From: Syngnathus acus
Lineage: Eukaryota; Chordata; Actinopteri; Syngnathiformes; Syngnathidae
Direction of reading: 5' to 3'
DNA: 64,000 bases
Assembly: GCF_901709675.1 (NCBI RefSeq)
Contig: NC_051090.1
Coordinates: 6,031,842-6,095,841 of the forward strand
A model generated the notes under the pieces. It saw only the letters and a program-made list of their open reading frames with translations, did not search any database and was not told the origin of the DNA. How positions within the stretch are numbered: position 1 is the first letter of the stretch; each line of letters starts with the position of its first letter. A program made the position numbers and the translations under genes. Positions 62,769-64,000 of the stretch are shown piece after piece.

Positions 62769-64000
62769 CTTGACAAAAGAGGGAGACAGAGAGAGAAATG
62801 GTAACAGGAACATGGTGAAGGAAATTAAATGCACATCAAGAGAATGATGCCGAAAAAGTACTGGTATCGGTTTTGAAAAAATTGGTATCGAGCGTCTCTA
62901 ATACTGATGACGAATCATTTTAAAGAAATACCTTACATACATTTAGATCTGATCAACTCGCTGAGTTTTAGTCGATTGTGTGACGTAGGTAAAACGAGGT
63001 GGTCAAAGATTAACAAACATTAAAAGCAACGAGTAAAAGGCAAGCTAAAACACGTTCCTAAGTGATATAGCGCTGCTCTAGGGGGAGCAGGACGCCTCCT
63101 CCGGGGGCTTGTCACCTACTTCACAGGTTATGTCTAAACAAGCCTGGCCAGAGCTTCACTCAAACTGCACTGACGCAAAAACAGCTTGAGGTCCTTCAAT
63201 CCGCTCATTTGATAACAACCCAGTGATAATGAAATGGATGAACCAAGGTCAGCAGCACCCTCAAAAGATGACTTGAAATCATTTACAAAAAAAAAACAGA
63301 TGACTGCATGGAGACATTTGGTTCAATTTTCTCAGGAAATGTTTTTTGATGGATTTTAGGACCATATTCAGGTTTATGTAAGAAAAGTTGTCAATAAATT
63401 AGCAGCCAAAATGCTAAAGCAGACACTTTGTATGCCTGGCGTGAAGGAGGAGGCAATAAGGAATCAACTTTTGGAAGCTTCATTTACAATAAGCTGCGAG
63501 GTTAAGTAGCGTTTTGAGCAAACGCTGGGGTCTACGCGGCGGAATATCAATGGGAGGCTTAAGGGCCGAAGCAGACACTTAATCGGGGCTCAAAAACCAA
63601 GGAGAGAGGAAGACTTGGGAGAAAGAGAAGGCTGGGGGAATTCATATGTAGCATACACATTAATTATGCAATCACACTCTTAATCTGAGCAGATCTGGAC
63701 GAGCTTATGCTAACAGAAGCTCAAATTTACAGTAATGACAGCATATTTACACTGACTAAAACTACGGAATCAATATGTAAATGTAATGTTTGTTGTAGCT
63801 AACCGGGGAAGATTGGAAATGTGCGGAGTGGGAAGGATGGATGCATATGTAATTGGCTTGCGCAGAAGGACGAGCGAGAGAGAGGGAGAGCGGCGGTAGG
63901 GGTAGGGACACATAAATAAGCATCTCGCTAATATCGTGATTATGTTTGGACACAATCCTGAGATACGGCTGGCAGGCAAGTCGACTTCTAAACAGACAAG
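62769..64000. other. faf1 intron, runs off the window
   Basis: No exon with faf1 similarity is seen here. At 62845-62905 there is a fragment with GTACTGGTATCGGTTT and TTGGTATCGAGCGTCTCTAA, a known fish interspersed repeat type. Related sequence may lie near 34230-34310. The upstream faf1 exons are beyond the edge. Confidence 0.5.

Noticed and set aside
1-64000. tRNA, rRNA, microRNA or snoRNA genes
   Set aside because: Both strands were read for clear cloverleaf, rRNA or box C/D patterns, and none was convincing by eye; a covariance-model scan would be needed to exclude them.

Overview
The window is nuclear DNA of a ray-finned (teleost-type) fish. Supporting observations are short-intron vertebrate genes with clear GT-AG splice sites, fish-style repeats (an L2-like LINE tail, hAT elements, CA/TG and ATCC microsatellites) and a vertebrate gene set. 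The species cannot be named from the sequence. Exons were joined by reading splice sites and reading phase by eye against remembered family members; no alignment or database search was run.

Layout from left to right: spata6 on + (63-4732, complete); an intergenic spacer holding a palindromic MITE-like element; dnttip2 on - (5612-13274, complete) with a huge internal repeat expansion; gclm on - (14715-18171, complete); a repeat-rich spacer with an L2-like LINE fragment split by a hAT element that has a perfect 8-bp target duplication; an unrecognised secreted two-Ig-domain gene with a GPI-type tail on - (20456-22931); more repeats; dmrta2 on - (25222-27603, complete, two exons); an 8.3-kb gene-free region; and the 3' thirteen coding exons of faf1 on - (35918 to about 62768). 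The 5' end of faf1 lies beyond the right edge.

The genes do not form one pathway. Spata6 serves the sperm flagellum and cilia, Dnttip2 serves nucleolar pre-rRNA processing, Gclm is the regulatory subunit of glutathione synthesis, Dmrta2 is a DM-domain transcription factor of forebrain and neural progenitors, and Faf1 is a UBX-domain adaptor of p97/VCP. In human, SPATA6, DMRTA2 and FAF1 lie at 1p33 and DNTTIP2-GCLM at 1p22, so this fish order joins two blocks that are far apart in human. The gene-poor surroundings of dmrta2 and the large faf1 introns fit a developmental regulatory landscape, but conservation was not tested.

Most notable items: the 17-copy repeat in Dnttip2, the unknown Ig/GPI gene built by a ~620-bp tandem duplication, a GC-AG intron in faf1, and an RFX X-box directly upstream of the spata6 start codon.
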